Assembly (NCBI GenBank): GCA_963576565.1 | Contig: OY755042.1 | Location: 13,866,262-13,930,261 of the forward strand | Source of the DNA: Aspidapion aeneum | Taxonomy: Eukaryota > Arthropoda > Insecta > Coleoptera > Brentidae | Direction of reading: 5' to 3' | DNA length: 64,000 bases | In this document: positions 1-11,509 of the stretch, in pieces | How positions within the stretch are numbered: the first letter of the stretch is position 1 | Layout of the letters: each line of letters begins with the position of its first letter | Made by a program: the position numbers and the translations under genes | Notes under the pieces: generated by a model | What the model was told of the DNA's origin: nothing | Seen by the model: only the letters and a program-made list of their open reading frames with translations | Databases searched by the model: none

Positions 1-1244
1 GTACGATATTTTCAAAAAAATTTTAATGACACAAAATGACAGTCAGCTAGAGCCAAAAAAACTCATTTCCCACTTTTTTAAATTTCTCTTTAGTTTCCGA
101 GATATGATTTTTTTTCCATAAAATTGTACTTTTTCTGATTTTTAGTTTCACGTTTCTACCCGGTTTGACCTATAGCCACCAAACTTGCTATAAGACAACC
201 CAAATATTGACCCTTTCGAACTTGGTAAGCCATTGTACCCTCGATGATCACTGAACACAATCAGGGGCGTGCAAAAATTATTTCGACGGGTTTCGCGTTT
301 TTGTTAAACTATCACCAGTGGCGTCAGAAGGATTTTTTGTAAAAATGCCAGTCATTTCGCAAAGTCTTTTCTTTTCTCACTCCACTACAGATGATTTTGC
401 TGTTGCCTCAGTAAAAATCGTACAGCAGAGCTTATACCACGTGTGCCATCTGATTTAGGTTGTAATATCTCAGAAACGAAAGTTTTAAGAGTTGAAAAAA
501 ACTGAATTGTGAAATGCGTTGGAACCAGAAATTTTATGCTTTGGTTGCGCTTGTCGTCTTAAGCATTTTAATGTATCATACGCAAAAATAGGTTGAGAAA
601 TAAAAAAGTACCGATAAAAAATTTTAGTGACCTTTTTCAACTCTTAAAACTTTCGTTTCTGAGATATTACAACCTAAATCAGATGGCACACGTGGTATAA
701 GCTCTGCTGTACGATTTTTACTGAGGCAACAGCAAAATCATCTGTAGTGGAGTGAGAAAATTCGTTTGAATCCATGGACTTTAATAAACAACTGGCATTG
801 TTACAAAAAATCATCCTGACGCCACTGGTGATATTTTAACAAAAATGAGAAAACAGTCTCGGCATAAATGTTCAAACTTCAATAAACCCTGTTTTGCACT
901 TACCTAGAGTTGATATCAGATCACCTACAGAAGGTGAAACTCAGGTTTAGGCATAAAAAAGAGAATCTATGAAAAATTATTTTTGCACGACCCTGATTGT
1001 GCTCAGTGGTCATCTAGGGTTCAATGGCGTACAAGGTTTGAAAAGGCCAATACTTGGGTTGCCTCATAGCAAATTTGGTGGCTACAGGTTAAACCGGGTC
1101 AAACTAAAAATCAGAGAAAGTACAAATTTATGAAAAAAAAATCATATCTCGGAATCTAAAGAGAAATTTATAAAACTGAGAAATTACTTTTTTTGCCTTT
1201 AGCTGTCATTTTGTGACCTTAAAATTTTTTTGAAAAAAATCGTA
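1..1244. repeat. Large fold-back (long inverted-repeat) element, cut by window edge
   Basis: The left half (about 1-535) is the reverse complement of the right half (about 600-1244). The window starts GTACGATATTTTC and the right arm ends GAAAAAAATCGTACGGG. Sequence at 446-495 reappears inverted at 625-687, and 310-445 (containing CACCAGTGGCGTCAG) reappears inverted at about 685-835. The left arm lacks roughly 110 bases that the right arm has at about 840-985. No coding frame of note is inside. A transcript across it would form a hairpin of several hundred base pairs. Its superfamily is unknown because the left terminus and target duplication lie outside the window. Confidence 0.85.
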
Positions 1245-1249
1245 CGGGA

Positions 1250-1889
1250 AATGGGAACCGTGCAAACTTTCGTACTTTAGTTACACTTGCGTTGTAGCCA
1301 CCCTGTGAAGCTATCTGGCAAGCGCAGAAGAACAAGGAAACCAAACATTAAAAGAGGATAATCGAAGCTATATCACATAGAAAACTGTATGGGAATTGAC
1401 CGTTTCGTTTAGGAATGAATTTACTTTAAAAATGTCCAAAAATATGGGGTGGCTCACTTCAATTTTTGACCAGTTTATATTCTGGTATACCAGCACAAAC
1501 AAACCGCTTAATATATCCTTTGAAAAGTTCGTTCCACGGTATTAAATGGCAATGGTGGCAAAATATGTAGAGCAGTTCTTGTTGATGGAGAAAAAATCAT
1601 TCGGCTTGCTTTACAACTATCTTCCAAACTTTTTAAATCATCTGTATTAATTTTTTGTCCCTTTACAAATTGTACCATAATTTAGCCTCATCGTCATACC
1701 CGTTTAAATGATAAAATTCTGGTTTGTTTAATACGCATCTTAAAGTTACTGAATGGAAAGTCCAGCATAACAAATGGAGGTCCAATAGTTCGAAGCTGGT
1801 AGGTTTTTATCGAAAAAGATGTTATTAGAGGCTCCAAATAAGGTATTAATATATATTTTTTCCATTACTATGGTGGGTTATTTGCTGAA
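1250..1889. other. Stretch without recognised feature
   Basis: AT-rich sequence between the fold-back and the decayed hAT gene. I see no long frame, no clear repeat end and no RNA gene. It could be the degraded 3' part of the neighbouring hAT copy. Confidence 0.4.
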
Positions 1890-2344
1890 ATTTTCATACA
1901 ATTTTGTTGTCGCCCGCCTGGCATGACCATACGATAGTGTCCATGATTTCTGCAGATTCGCGATGATGTTTAATTAGATCTAATTCTATTTTAATTTGAT
2001 TTGCAGAAGCAAAAAAGTCTAAACTTTTAGCTTTCAAGATACTGGCCACAGATATCAAAAACGCTATGATAGGCACAGGGAAATAATAAATACTGGCCTT
2101 TTTGAAGCACAGTAAAGTGGAAATGTCATCTTTCTAGTTGCAGAGTTGCCGTCTTCTGATAGTTTTTGAAGGTCTTAAGGGATGCTCAAAAAGTTGTCTT
2201 TAAATACAGCAATACATTTGTATTTTTGAGACCATCGTGTCTCACAAAGAAGAGGAATCTTTGGACCATACTTTCTTCGTAAAACTAATTCACGAAAAAA
2301 ACGAATTAAATCCTTCACAGTATCGTTACAGTATACAGTATCAT
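1890..2344 (-). pseudogene. Decayed hAT transposase (ZMYM1 / 52-kDa-repressor-like, DUF4371 type) fragment
   Basis: Read on the minus strand, 2330-2175 gives a peptide containing LLCETRWSQKYKCIAVFKDN, and 2076-1890 gives one containing SILKAKSLDFFASANQIKIE and HHRESAEIMD. The CETRW block and the AKSLDF...ADQIK-like block occur in this order in the central region of hAT transposases annotated as zinc finger MYM-type 1-like. Stops and frame changes lie between the two parts, so it is dead. Just upstream, in transcription sense, it is interrupted at 2344 by a complete hAT-derived insertion (2345-3497). The family call rests on motif recognition only. Confidence 0.6.
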
Positions 2345-3497
2345 CAGTGGCGGCTGAAGACGTTATAAATTGGGGGTGGGGGGAGGGCAGAAATTTATAT
2401 TGCATGGAAAAGGAGACAAAAAAACTTACCTAAACATTTTTATTTTAGCATTTTACCAGCAAGCAGCTACTTGGTGTAGTTTTTAGTTTATTTTTTTATA
2501 GATAAAGTCTATTCGCCCTGCTGCTCAGATTAGCACCAGTTTCAGACTCATCGTGGCCCCGTAGAGCAACTTCAAAAATCCCAGAGAATTTTAAACAGCC
2601 TATTAACCTGCTAAGGATGTCTATTTTTTGCCACATTTTCATTATGTTCGGTAATGTTTTGCCTATAAGCAGAAAATCCTATGTGGGTATTTAAATAAGT
2701 AGCACTTACTTTGTGTCTTTAACTTTTCACTGATACTTAATATCACACATTCCCTTTGCCACCCACGCAGGATCACTTCGTGGATTGTTCATAATAAGAC
2801 AAATAAAGCAAAAAAAGCATTTCGTTTTTTCACAATCGCACAATCAGTTTTCAGGATCGTATAATTTTTTATTTCTTGCACTAAAATTTTGGTTAATTTT
2901 TAGGATTTTTAGGTCCGGTCTATGTGGCCCTAAAGATTTTATTTGTAATCGAAGTTCATATGTCAGCGTATTTAAATTTGCACAGTTAATTATAAAATCG
3001 ACGGTGTTTATTTCCATTTTAAAAACAAAATCAAACAATGGACACGCGATTAGTAAGCGTTTTAACTACTGACCTAATCCAAATAAAAAAAAAAACTCAT
3101 ACGTCTTTACTAAGGATAGAACCGGCAACACATAGGAAGGGCAACGAACGTTTTTACACGATGAATATGGCCGAAATCAGCTAAAACAAACATTCCACTC
3201 GCCCCCGCGCGAGAACAGCCACTCATACACTGCTGAAAGACGGATGAAATTAAAATCTTGTCCCGCGCGGTGCTGCTGGCTTGTAATTATTTACGCTAAA
3301 AAAGTTTATCCAATTAATCGCCTTTTGTTAACCACAGACTAAAAAAAGGACTGGACATGTCGTAAAGAAAGATTTAACTTTTTTAAATAAATCAATTAAA
3401 AATACTGGTTGTTGTCTAGTTTTCATAGGGCACTGCCCCGTTGCAGAGAAAATAATTTCTTCGATGCCCGTTGCCTTCTCTGTAGCAGCCGTCACTG
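2345..3497 (-). mobile_element. Non-autonomous hAT element, copy 1 (1153 bp), perfect 8-bp TSD
   Basis: The left end CAGTGGCGGCTGAAGACG and right end GTAGCAGCCGTCACTG form imperfect terminal inverted repeats of hAT type. Direct repeats AGTATCAT lie immediately outside both ends (2337-2344 and 3498-3505), an exact 8-bp target duplication. At about 2780-3030 the minus strand retains the start of a hAT transposase: MEINTVDFI, YELRLQIKSLGPHRPDL, then FSARNKKLYD, matching the TTF-type zinc-finger N-terminal region of ZMYM1-like hAT proteins. The rest of the transposase is missing, so the element needs outside transposase. Four more copies occur here (4684, 30789, 50430, 61372). Confidence 0.88.
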
Positions 3498-3505
3498 AGT
3501 ATCAT

Positions 3506-3740
3506 TAAGAATAAATGTATTTATTGTAGAATATTATGTAAATAGGAATAAGTTTAAAGTTCCAACTTGATTGATTGTTTTGTTTCTGAATTAGGAAGTT
3601 ATTAAATTATTTAAAACATTTAGGGGGCTAATGCCCCTCCCTGTCCCCTGCTGCGTACGCCTATTTTTGACAATTGGTTAATACTATAAATAAACGACAA
3701 AAAGCATTTTAAACCAAAAATGAAATTTTCATAGATAAAT
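3506..3740. other. Stretch without gene; partial GC-rich TE end
   Basis: AT-rich sequence continuing the interrupted hAT remnant. At about 3625-3665 a GC-rich block ends GCTGCGTACGCC and resembles the end of a hAT MITE, but its partner was not found. Nothing else is recognised. Confidence 0.35.
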
Positions 3741-4200
3741 AAATGGATCCATGACGGATCTGACACCTTCCTAGCTAGCCTATTAACAGTTTTTTGTAAA
3801 TATCTCAGAAACTAAAGCTCCTACGAAGTTTTTGGGTATAACACGAATTATTGAGCAAAATATAGTCTACTATATTCCGAAAACAGTGTATTGAGACGTT
3901 GCTCCGTTAAAAAGTTTGCATTTTTTTAGATTTTTAATTTTCAAAAAACTGTCATTAGCATTATTCGATTTTCATCACAATCTAATCAGCTCGTAAGAGT
4001 GTCGAACACTATTTAACCTGAAAATTTTATTAAATCGGTTTAGCGGTTTAGGAGCTATCGTGTTACGGACAGAAATAATATACACAAACACACACAAAAT
4101 ACATCCAAATAACACATTTTTGGCGTTATCCCAAAAAAAATTTTTTTGTCGAAAATAATACCTTCTCTAGCCATTGCTACACGGGTTAGGAAGGTAAAAA
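3741..4200 (-). repeat. Interspersed repeat family F, copy 1
   Basis: In the minus sense the unit starts ACCTTCCTAACCCGTGTAGC and ends CAGATCCGTCATGGATCCAT. Inside are a short CA-rich microsatellite, then the block GAGCTATCGTGTTACGGAC seen here on the plus strand, and later CTGTCATTAGCATTA. At least five other full or partial copies occur in the window (49208, 51603, 57108, 57882, 60250). No terminal inverted repeats, poly-A tail or frame is visible, so the class is undetermined. Confidence 0.75.
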
Positions 4201-4683
4201 AGTTGTCTGCTTCGGACACGATAACTCAAAAACCTTTAAATCGATTTTACCCAAATTTAATACAAAAGTTTTGCGCGACCCGTGAAGTCTTAGGTTCTGC
4301 AAGCTTCTGAGCATCCAGCGAAATGCGATCTTTATATTTAGATTAAGAATTATACTATCATAAAAATGAGTCATAGCGTCAAAGTTTACAATTTGTGTGT
4401 GTCACAATTTTTAGGAAAATAAAATCGTTCCTATATCTTTAAAACGATTTCACAAATTGAATGAAAATTTAATTTTTGACAAAAATAAAGTTACCCTTCA
4501 CAGGATGGCCTCCTGGCGACAATTTTGTTTTTGTCATAAAATTTTTTTAAGACGGTTTGTCACAATAACTGGTTTTGTCTGGTTCTTTTATTTAAGATCA
4601 GGCTTTTTTACCTCCGAATGTCCTCATTTACGCTATATGTACAAATATGGTGACCCCAAGTAATTACGTTTTTGTATATGGAA

Positions 4684-5698
4684 TAGTGACGGCTGGTGAC
4701 GTTACAAATTGAGGGGCAGAAATTTAAATTGCATAAAAAATGAGTTGAAAAAACTAAACCGAAACAATTTTATTTTAGTATTTTCAAAACAAGCAGCTAC
4801 TTGGTGTAGTTTTTAGTTTATTTGTTTATTGATAAAATCCATTCGCCTTTCTTTTTTTATGGCCCCGTAGAGCAATATGTCTAATTTCTGTCACATTTTC
4901 ATTATATTCGGTGTATATGTTTTGTCTATAGGCACTATTCAATTGGCACCTAATATCAGTCTTGCCTAGTATAGAAAATTCAATGGGGTTATTTAAAGGA
5001 ATACCACTTACCTTGTGTTTTTTAACTTTTCATTAAAGTGCTTGATATCACACATTCCCTTTGCACGCAGGATCACATCGTGGATTGTTCATAACAAGAC
5101 AAATAAAGCAAAAAAAAGCATTTCTTTTTTCACAACAGTTTTCAGCATCGTATAATTTTTTATTAAATTTTCTATTATAAGTTTTTATGGAAAACTCCTC
5201 GGCATTACTTACACTAAAATTTTGGTTAATTTTTAGGGCCGGTCTATGTGGCCCTAAAGATTTTATTTGTAATCGAAGTTCATATGTGAACGTATTTAAA
5301 TTTGCACAGTTAAATATGTAATCGACGGTATTTATTTCCATTTTATAAACAAACGATAACGCAAACAAACAATGACACGTGATCGGCAAGGCTTTTTACT
5401 ACTGACAAACCCCAAATTAAAACAAATTCATACGTCTTCCCTATGGATAGAACCGGCAACACTAGAAAGGGCAACGTACGTTTCCGCACGATGATGACGG
5501 CCGACGTCTACCTTTTCCCACGCGGCGGCGCTGCCTGCTTTAATTATTTACGTTAAAAAAGCTCACCCAATTAATCGCTCGTTGTTAACCACAGATAATA
5601 ATAAGAACTTGACAATAATGTCGTAAAGGAAGATTTAACTTTTTTTAAATAAATCAATTAAAAATACTGTTTGTTGTCTAGTTTTGGGAGGGCACTGC
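4684..5698 (-). mobile_element. Non-autonomous hAT element, copy 2, one end truncated
   Basis: The left end TAGTGACGGCTGGTGACG matches copy 1 with one terminal change. The right side stops inside the subterminal block GGGAGGGCACTGC, without the last ~35 bases. The minus-strand frame at 5389-5048 keeps KMEINTVDYI, YELRLQIKSLGPHRP, NKKLYDAENC and CEKRNAFFCFICLVMNNPRC, the TTF zinc-finger block of ZMYM1-like hAT transposases. This copy has a 20-residue stretch (AEEFSIKTYNRKF) missing from some others. No target duplication can be tested because the right end is lost. Confidence 0.78.
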
Positions 5699-5699
5699 T

Positions 5700-6034
5700 A
5701 TGAAATGATCATTTGTTATTTTAATTTTAAATTGTGCCTAAAACTTATTTATAGGGAAAATGAATTGCCTAAAAAAGGTAGAAAAGTCTGTGAATAGACC
5801 AATTTACCTATTCCACTTCAAAAGTAGAACCAAAATATTTACTCACCTAAATTAAAAAGCGATCAAACACGTACCCATACTTCAGTATTTAAGTTGGGAA
5901 TTAACAGCTTTACCCGACCTACAAATAGTCAGAGTAAATACAGGTGTACCAATACACATGTCATCTCTTTGTTGAATCTACTACTTAAATGTGTAATTTA
6001 GAAGCATGGCATGGGCCACCTAATACTTTAGAAC
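5700..6034. other. Stretch without recognised feature
   Basis: AT-rich DNA with no long frame, no tRNA-like fold and no repeat shared with the rest of the window that I could see. Confidence 0.35.
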
Positions 6035-6137
6035 GGAATGGGATAATTCGCCGGCAAGCACTCTCCTCGCCCGACTCGCCGCGCCCATTTTTCCGCCGAC
6101 CCAACACACTACCGCGTCGGGACAACTCGCCGGCCGC

Positions 6138-7275
6138 CGCGCCGCACTATGGTCTGAGGGATCAATATTTTGGCCAAAAATAGACTTTTGCAGTTAAACT
6201 CTCCAATCACTTAAACGCAAATCAATAAAGAAATCTGAATTGCTAATATACAATTAAAAAATATTTTTTATTAACTCCCCACTCTTGCCACCACCATTTT
6301 CGTGATTTATACTGCCTAGAAGCCCTTTAAAAAAGTGTATTATTTTTAATATGGTCTGCAAATTACACAGCCTCACAAAAAATTATAAGTTGCAAAACTC
6401 AGAGGGTAGACTCCACAAATTCTCCAAATTTTGGTGCACTCAAATCCAGTTTCACAAAAAAAATGTTTCAATTATCGAATTTCCCCTATTAGCCCCCCCC
6501 CCCGGGGGGGGGGGGGTATAATTTGATCCTATCTATTTTGGCGGCCATCTTGAATTTTTCCCTTGTTTTTTTAAAGTTCATTGCTAAGATAGGAGTTTTG
6601 ATATCTATGATTCATTTTGCTTCTTTAAAGGTACTTTGCTCATACTATCTATATAGAAAACACACGGAAACACAAATTAAAATGCACTGGAATAGGCCCT
6701 TTGTGTCTATCAGAATATGTACGGTCATGTTTAATAAGGAATTTGGAGACTATCGCACCTTTTCGCACCAACAGTGTATGTACTTCCGAAAGTACATATC
6801 AGGACGAAAATATTTTTACAAAAATTAATATGAAAGTTCGTGAAAGCTTTTCTGTTAGTCCAATGAAATATCGAGAAAAAAATTCATACACTTCTGGCAC
6901 AATTATTGTATCATATGGTATTTAAAGAATAAGTTTAAAATCCTTGTTACTAAAATTATCAAAAAATAATCTACTTACCTTTGGCTAAAAAAGCCATTTT
7001 TAAAAATGTTTATAACTCTTCGCACTTCTTAGAAATAGCACATTAAAGTTAGTGAAAAATAATGAACAATAAAAAAACAATTGCTGATCGTCAGGAAATG
7101 TCAAATTCAAACAACGATATTTCGAAGCCTGCTTTGGCAATGAAGCCAATTATGCTGGAATTTTATGGTGCCATTATTTAGCTTTAAAAAATATGTAACG
7201 AAACAGTTTTATTCTTAACTTAGTTTTTGCTATTTTTGGCCAAAATATTGGGGTTTCAGACTAAAGTGCGCCGCC
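6138..7275. mobile_element. Nested TIR element I inside element H
   Basis: About 45 bases at the left (GCACTATGGTCTGAGGGATC followed by AATATTTTGGCCAAAAATAG) recur inverted at the right (CTATTTTTGGCCAAAATATT then GGTTTCAGACTAAAGTGC) with a few mismatches. GCCGCCG words lie just outside both ends and may be a target duplication, but GC-rich flanks make this uncertain. The interior has only short frames (longest about 100 codons, no recognisable domain) and a C11G13 run at 6493-6516. Confidence 0.6.
6493..6516. repeat. C11-G13 homopolymer palindrome
   Basis: Eleven C residues are followed directly by thirteen G residues within otherwise AT-rich DNA. The 22-base symmetric core is a perfect palindrome able to form a hairpin or a G-quadruplex on either strand. 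The exact length is also the kind of feature that assemblers get wrong. Confidence 0.9.
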
Positions 7276-7766
7276 GTGATTTTAGTTTAAAATCTCTTTT
7301 TTTTTGTAAAAGGTAAAAATTTTCTTGAAAAAATATTTTTTTAAATCATTATTTCAAAAAACAATTTAAAAAAAAAATTTCTAGGAAGTTTTTTTTTGAC
7401 AAAGCATTTTTGTCTGAAAACGATTTTTTTTGTGGAATATGTTGAAAATGGTGGAGTCCGGACAGGTTAGGATAATTTTGCGATTCATTGGCCAAGGTTA
7501 GGTTAACACCGATTTTTCGACCTCCCAAAAGAAAAAATGCCAATTAAAACCATCGCAGCAGCGATTTGGGTCATGTCGAATTAATTCGGCGGCGAGATGA
7601 TATGGCGACGAGTTGGGTCGGCGGTAAGTTGGGTCAGGGGCGAGTCGTCGGCTGTGTTGTGCTAGATCCCTTTATCTCTTTTCTTCGGAGATTAAAGCAT
7701 ATTTACTACTGCAGGTGTCGTATAAAAACCGTACTTACTCTAGTGCTAGAAAATTTCTAATATATA

Positions 7767-9457
7767 CAGGGTGTCTTAATTGCCATGGGTCACTATTGCT
7801 ATCTCGGTAGCTATAAGAACTACAAGGTTGGTCAAATTAGATAAAATGAGCAGTTTTTGGGGGACATTAAAAATCTGGTTTCACATTTAAAAAAAGCTAT
7901 TATATCCCGAGCTACGGGGGTTTTTCGAAAAATTGCTTAAATATAAGTTAATAAATATCTCAAAAATTATAGTCTTTACAAAAAAAACAAAAAATATATT
8001 TTTTTTAATTTTTGACGTTCTTCAATTTGGTATTTTCTAGGAAAATTTACTACAACTAGTTTTTGAGAAATTACTATTAACTTACGTTTTTTAGATACGA
8101 CCTGTACTTTTTATTCTATTTTGTATAGGAACTTTTTTTTAATGATTTTCAAAACATGTCCATATTTGTTTTTAGTTTAATGCAAAAAAAATGGTATTTA
8201 AGTTTTTTGGCACTTTTACCGTTTTATCATGGGTGGCTGGACAGCAAAATAAACAATTGCTTATAAAACATATCATGCGTAATACCAGCGGCGGCGCGGG
8301 TTTTTAAATAGTGGGCGGACCCGTGTAACTTCTGAAGTAAAGAAAATTTTACATTTTAGAAACAAATTATGGATTTTGAAAGAATATTATGTGGTTTATA
8401 AAAACTGGAGAAGACAGGCCCCCCTGACCCCCCCCCACCTGGTCCCCCGTCTCGCCACCGCTGCGTAATACATCTGTTAGATTTAGTTTAAATCAACATG
8501 GCAGCGTATTTCAATAATGAAAAATTAGATTTAAGACCAACAAAACAATTGACTGTTTTATAAACAAATAGACGGATGTAGCGATTAATGAAAAAAACTG
8601 TTATTTAAGAATATTTAGTTTTATTTTAACACGTTTTTTTTTAAATAAAACAGTTTACTTATCAAAATGATGAAAATGTCCACCATTTTGTAGCAAGCAG
8701 GAGTTCGTTATTTTCGTTATTTTATTTTGGATTTTGCTTAGAAACCTAGGGTTGATTTGGTTACAGGCTTGGCTTGTTCTATGAAGTAGGTCCACCAAAT
8801 CTCGAGGATCAGTTTTATAAACCTTATCTTTGATAACGCCCCATATGGAAAAATCCAGAGGAGGACCTGTATAAATTTTTAAATAAGTTTATATAATCGG
8901 TAAAAAGTTTAAATGTTTTAAAAGTTAGTAAACAGTATTTTTCGTTAAACGCTGGCATTAGTCTGTTTGTTTATAAAACATTCAATTGTGTTGTTGGTCT
9001 TAAATCTAATTTTTTATTATTGAAATACGCTGCTATGTTGATTTAAACTACTAATTTTATTATTAATTTTTCTTTTGCTGTGTAAGCCATCTATGATAAA
9101 ACGGTAAGTGCCAAAAAACTTAAATACCATTTCTTTAGCATTAAATTCATAAAAGAGTTCTTTTAAAAAATGGAATAAAAAATACAGGTCCGTATCCAAA
9201 TAAAGTATGTTAATAGTACCTAATATCTCGAAAACTAGTAAATTTTGTTAAAAAATACCAAATTGAAGAACGTTAAAAATACAAAATTTTTTTTTATAAA
9301 AACTAGACCCCCGTAGCTCGAGAATAGTTTTTTTTTAATGCAAAACCAGATTTTTAATGTCCTCTTAAAACTGCTCATTTTATCTAATTTGACCAACCTT
9401 GTAGTTCTTATAGTTACCGAGATAGCAATAGTGACCCATAACAATTGAGACACCCTG
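7767..9457. mobile_element. Long-TIR element with TA target site (Tc1/mariner-like, 1691 bp)
   Basis: The ends are CAGGGTGTCTTAATTG and CAATTGAGACACCCTG, with TA directly outside both (7765-7766, 9458-9459). The arms are hundreds of bases long: 7795-7900 (CTATCTCGGTAGC, GGTTGGTCAAATTAG) recurs inverted at 9310-9430, and 8160-8220 plus 8490-8575 recur inverted at about 8955-9130. No transposase frame remains. A hAT MITE (8286-8463) sits inside the left arm. TA duplication and CAGGG ends fit a mariner-type MITE. Confidence 0.78.
8286..8463. mobile_element. hAT MITE, 178 bp, nested, TSD CGTAATAC
   Basis: The ends CAGCGGCGGCGCGG and CTCGCCACCGCTG are inverted repeats of hAT type. CGTAATAC lies immediately outside both (8278-8285, 8464-8471), an exact 8-bp target duplication. 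The uninterrupted arm sequence is recovered by removing the insert. A C-rich run lies next to the right TIR. Confidence 0.9.
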
Positions 9458-10082
9458 TATATTATTAGCCTTTGTGCTCAAGATCACTGGCGAATCCCAG
9501 GGCCGTCGCTCGACTAGTGGCCGTCTGGAGCAAGACGGAAAATATGCCGCATTCCCCCCGCGTTTTTCTACACCACTGCACATTTTTGTCTTATTTAAAT
9601 GGTACCAGCAAGTGAGCCCAAAAAAGTGATTTATTTAAAAAGAATGATAAGAGCATGAAAATATCCAAATATTTTTTTATCGAGTTTTTAAGGTACCTCC
9701 CCCTACCTTTTCTTACGGGAGTCATAGTAAAGCCCATCTTATTAAACAACGAAAACCGAATTTAGATCGGTTTGGTGGTTTTCGAGATACCAGTGTTTAG
9801 CCTTAAAATTTTAAATCGCAATATCTCAGAAAATTAAAAATTATCCGTTTTTGTTGTGGAAGATCTCGACATATAGACATAAGAATGATTTTTTTACCGC
9901 ATTTTTGACATATTTCATGATTAAAAAAATTAAATACTATAAAATACGGCATCATGGGGCATCGCCCCCCCCCAAGACTCTTGGCTCCCCCAAGACATAT
10001 TCCGAGGTGCCACAGCATAACAAAAAATTAAGTTTTCGTTAAAATCCTATTTCGCAAAAAGCGGTGCTAATAGAAAAGCTTA
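9458..10082. other. No gene; MITE-like relics
   Basis: No coding sequence is recognised. At about 9895-10010 the words CATATTTCATGA and AAAATACGGCATCATGGGGC, followed by a C-run, resemble the interior of the hAT MITE at 60743-60916, so this is probably a decayed relative. Confidence 0.4.
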
Positions 10083-10090
10083 TTTCAAGC

Positions 10091-10346
10091 CAGTGGCGGA
10101 TCCAGGACTTCCGGGGGAGAAGGGCCAAAGTGACAGCAAACAACAAAAAAAATTTTTTGTGGTTTTTAATAGAAATTGAAGTGTGAAATTTAGTAGCTAA
10201 AGGAGAATAATAGCGCCGCAGGCGAAATTAAAAAAAAATTATGTAGAATTTGTGACACATTTTAAATAAGTGATGCTGCTAAACTAAAAAATAAGTTATA
10301 TGTTTGGGAAGGGGGGGCCTCTGGCCCCTCTCTGGATCCGCCACTG
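10091..10346. mobile_element. hAT MITE, 256 bp, TSD TTTCAAGC
   Basis: The ends CAGTGGCGGATCCAGGA and TCTGGATCCGCCACTG are near-perfect inverted repeats. TTTCAAGC occurs immediately outside both ends (10083-10090, 10347-10354). The TIR is shared with elements at 22578 and 40842. No coding capacity. A G-rich tract (GGGAAGGGGGGGCC) lies just inside the right end. Confidence 0.92.
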
Positions 10347-10354
10347 TTTCAAGC

Positions 10355-10815
10355 CTTAACATTTTTAGACAAACAACCGATAAAATAAGATTGCCTAAAG
10401 ATTCTTTGATCACAGAGCTTTTTCCATTTCAAAAATTAATCAATTATTTTTCATATTCTTCATTTTCTTAATTTTGTCGACCCCTTTTAATTTATTTTTC
10501 TCTCTTCTATGAATAATAAGAAATCATAAAATTTATTTTAGTAGTTTTTGAGATATTACCTATCAAATTACGGTGACTTAGTGATCTTAATAAATCAAAA
10601 TTTAACTCTTCCAATAGATCACTGCTAATTCATAAAATAACCAGTGTATTAAGATTTTTTAGGTACAAGAAGATACTCAAAATTATTTTTATAATGGGTA
10701 TTTTTCTCTCTCAGCCCGCCGCTCATCTAACTCTAACGCCCGGGCCTTAAAGTTTCTTAGACCCCCCTTAGCCCGCCACTGCTGAGAAGGATTGTTTATC
10801 TATAGATATTGCTTA
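10355..10815. other. No gene; partial MITE end
   Basis: Ordinary AT-rich DNA. The block ending CTTAGCCCGCCACTG near 10785 looks like the right end of a truncated hAT MITE; no partner end or duplication was found. Confidence 0.35.
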
Positions 10816-10980
10816 GGGAACGTCCTTAAATTACGTAACGCAAAAATTCAGGATTTTTAACCCTCCATCACCCCACGTAACGCATTTTCAAGAAAAAACA
10901 CATTAAAAAAACATTGAGTGTAACGCAAAGCCAAACCCCCCCTCCACCCCTAGAGCGTTACGTAATTTAAGGACAGTCCC
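10816..10980. mobile_element. PIF/Harbinger-like MITE, 165 bp, TTA target site
   Basis: The left end GGGAACGTCCTTAAATTACG and right end CGTAATTTAAGGACAGTCCC form a 25-bp TIR with few mismatches. The trinucleotide TTA lies directly outside both ends (10813-10815, 10981-10983), the target preference of PIF/Harbinger elements. Internal CGTAACGC words repeat. No coding potential. Confidence 0.85.
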
Positions 10981-10983
10981 TTA

Positions 10984-11509
10984 CTTTCTGCCTCTAATTG
11001 ACTTTACTACATCCTACCTCTTGGACCTTTTTTCAGGCCTCTCTTAGTAATATTAATTATTATCGTTTTGTACGTTTAATGAAAGGATGCAATATATTAG
11101 AGCTAAAGTGTAATATTCCTTTTCCAATTGTAATTGATGCATATCTCTAAAGTGAGGCAATTACGAATAGATCCTAACGCCTCGAGCGTTAAGTAGTTTT
11201 GTCTCACACTTAAAAAGCGTGTTAATAACCCATTACAAGTATATTATAGGTACTTGAGCAAGGAAAGAAGGTGTCCCTAAAGCAGCTTTTAACGCTTTTA
11301 AAATACACCATGAGCTGATCATAGGAGGGAGCAGTGGCTGTCGGTGAAATTTGGGAAAAGAAACAATTTTTAGCTAAATGATTTTTTTTTTATTTTTAGG
11401 TTAATTTTTTTATTTATTTGGCTATATAAAAGTCAAATATTAAAAATATTGTGTTTATCTTATTCTTTATTTTTATTTAAATTAATCTTGTATCTATTTA
11501 TCTTTCTAT
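10984..11509. other. Stretch without recognised feature
   Basis: AT-rich DNA up to the 3' end of the minus-strand LINE. No frame, repeat end or RNA gene is recognised. Confidence 0.35.

Larger units (their letters stand above)
6035..7645. mobile_element. Element H, copy 1 (CGCCG-rich ends), carrying a nested element
   Basis: The left end (6035-6137) has repeated ATTCGCCGG/ACTCGCCGG words. The right end (about 7555-7645) has the inverted forms GGCGGCGAGATG and GGCGACGAGTTGGG. The segment 7430-7530 (GTTAGGATAATTTTGCGATTC and GACCTCCCAAAAG) is homologous to 30530-30605 of the second H copy. The centre 6138-7275 is a separate nested insertion. No transposase frame is seen. Superfamily unknown. 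Confidence 0.55.

Noticed and set aside
6523..6925. Two overlapping frames of 101 and 74 codons
   Set aside because: They lie within a TIR element, overlap each other, and show no recognisable domain.
7767..9457. 7767-9457 as two separate solo repeats
   Set aside because: The TA duplication and continuous arm pairing show one element with a nested MITE.
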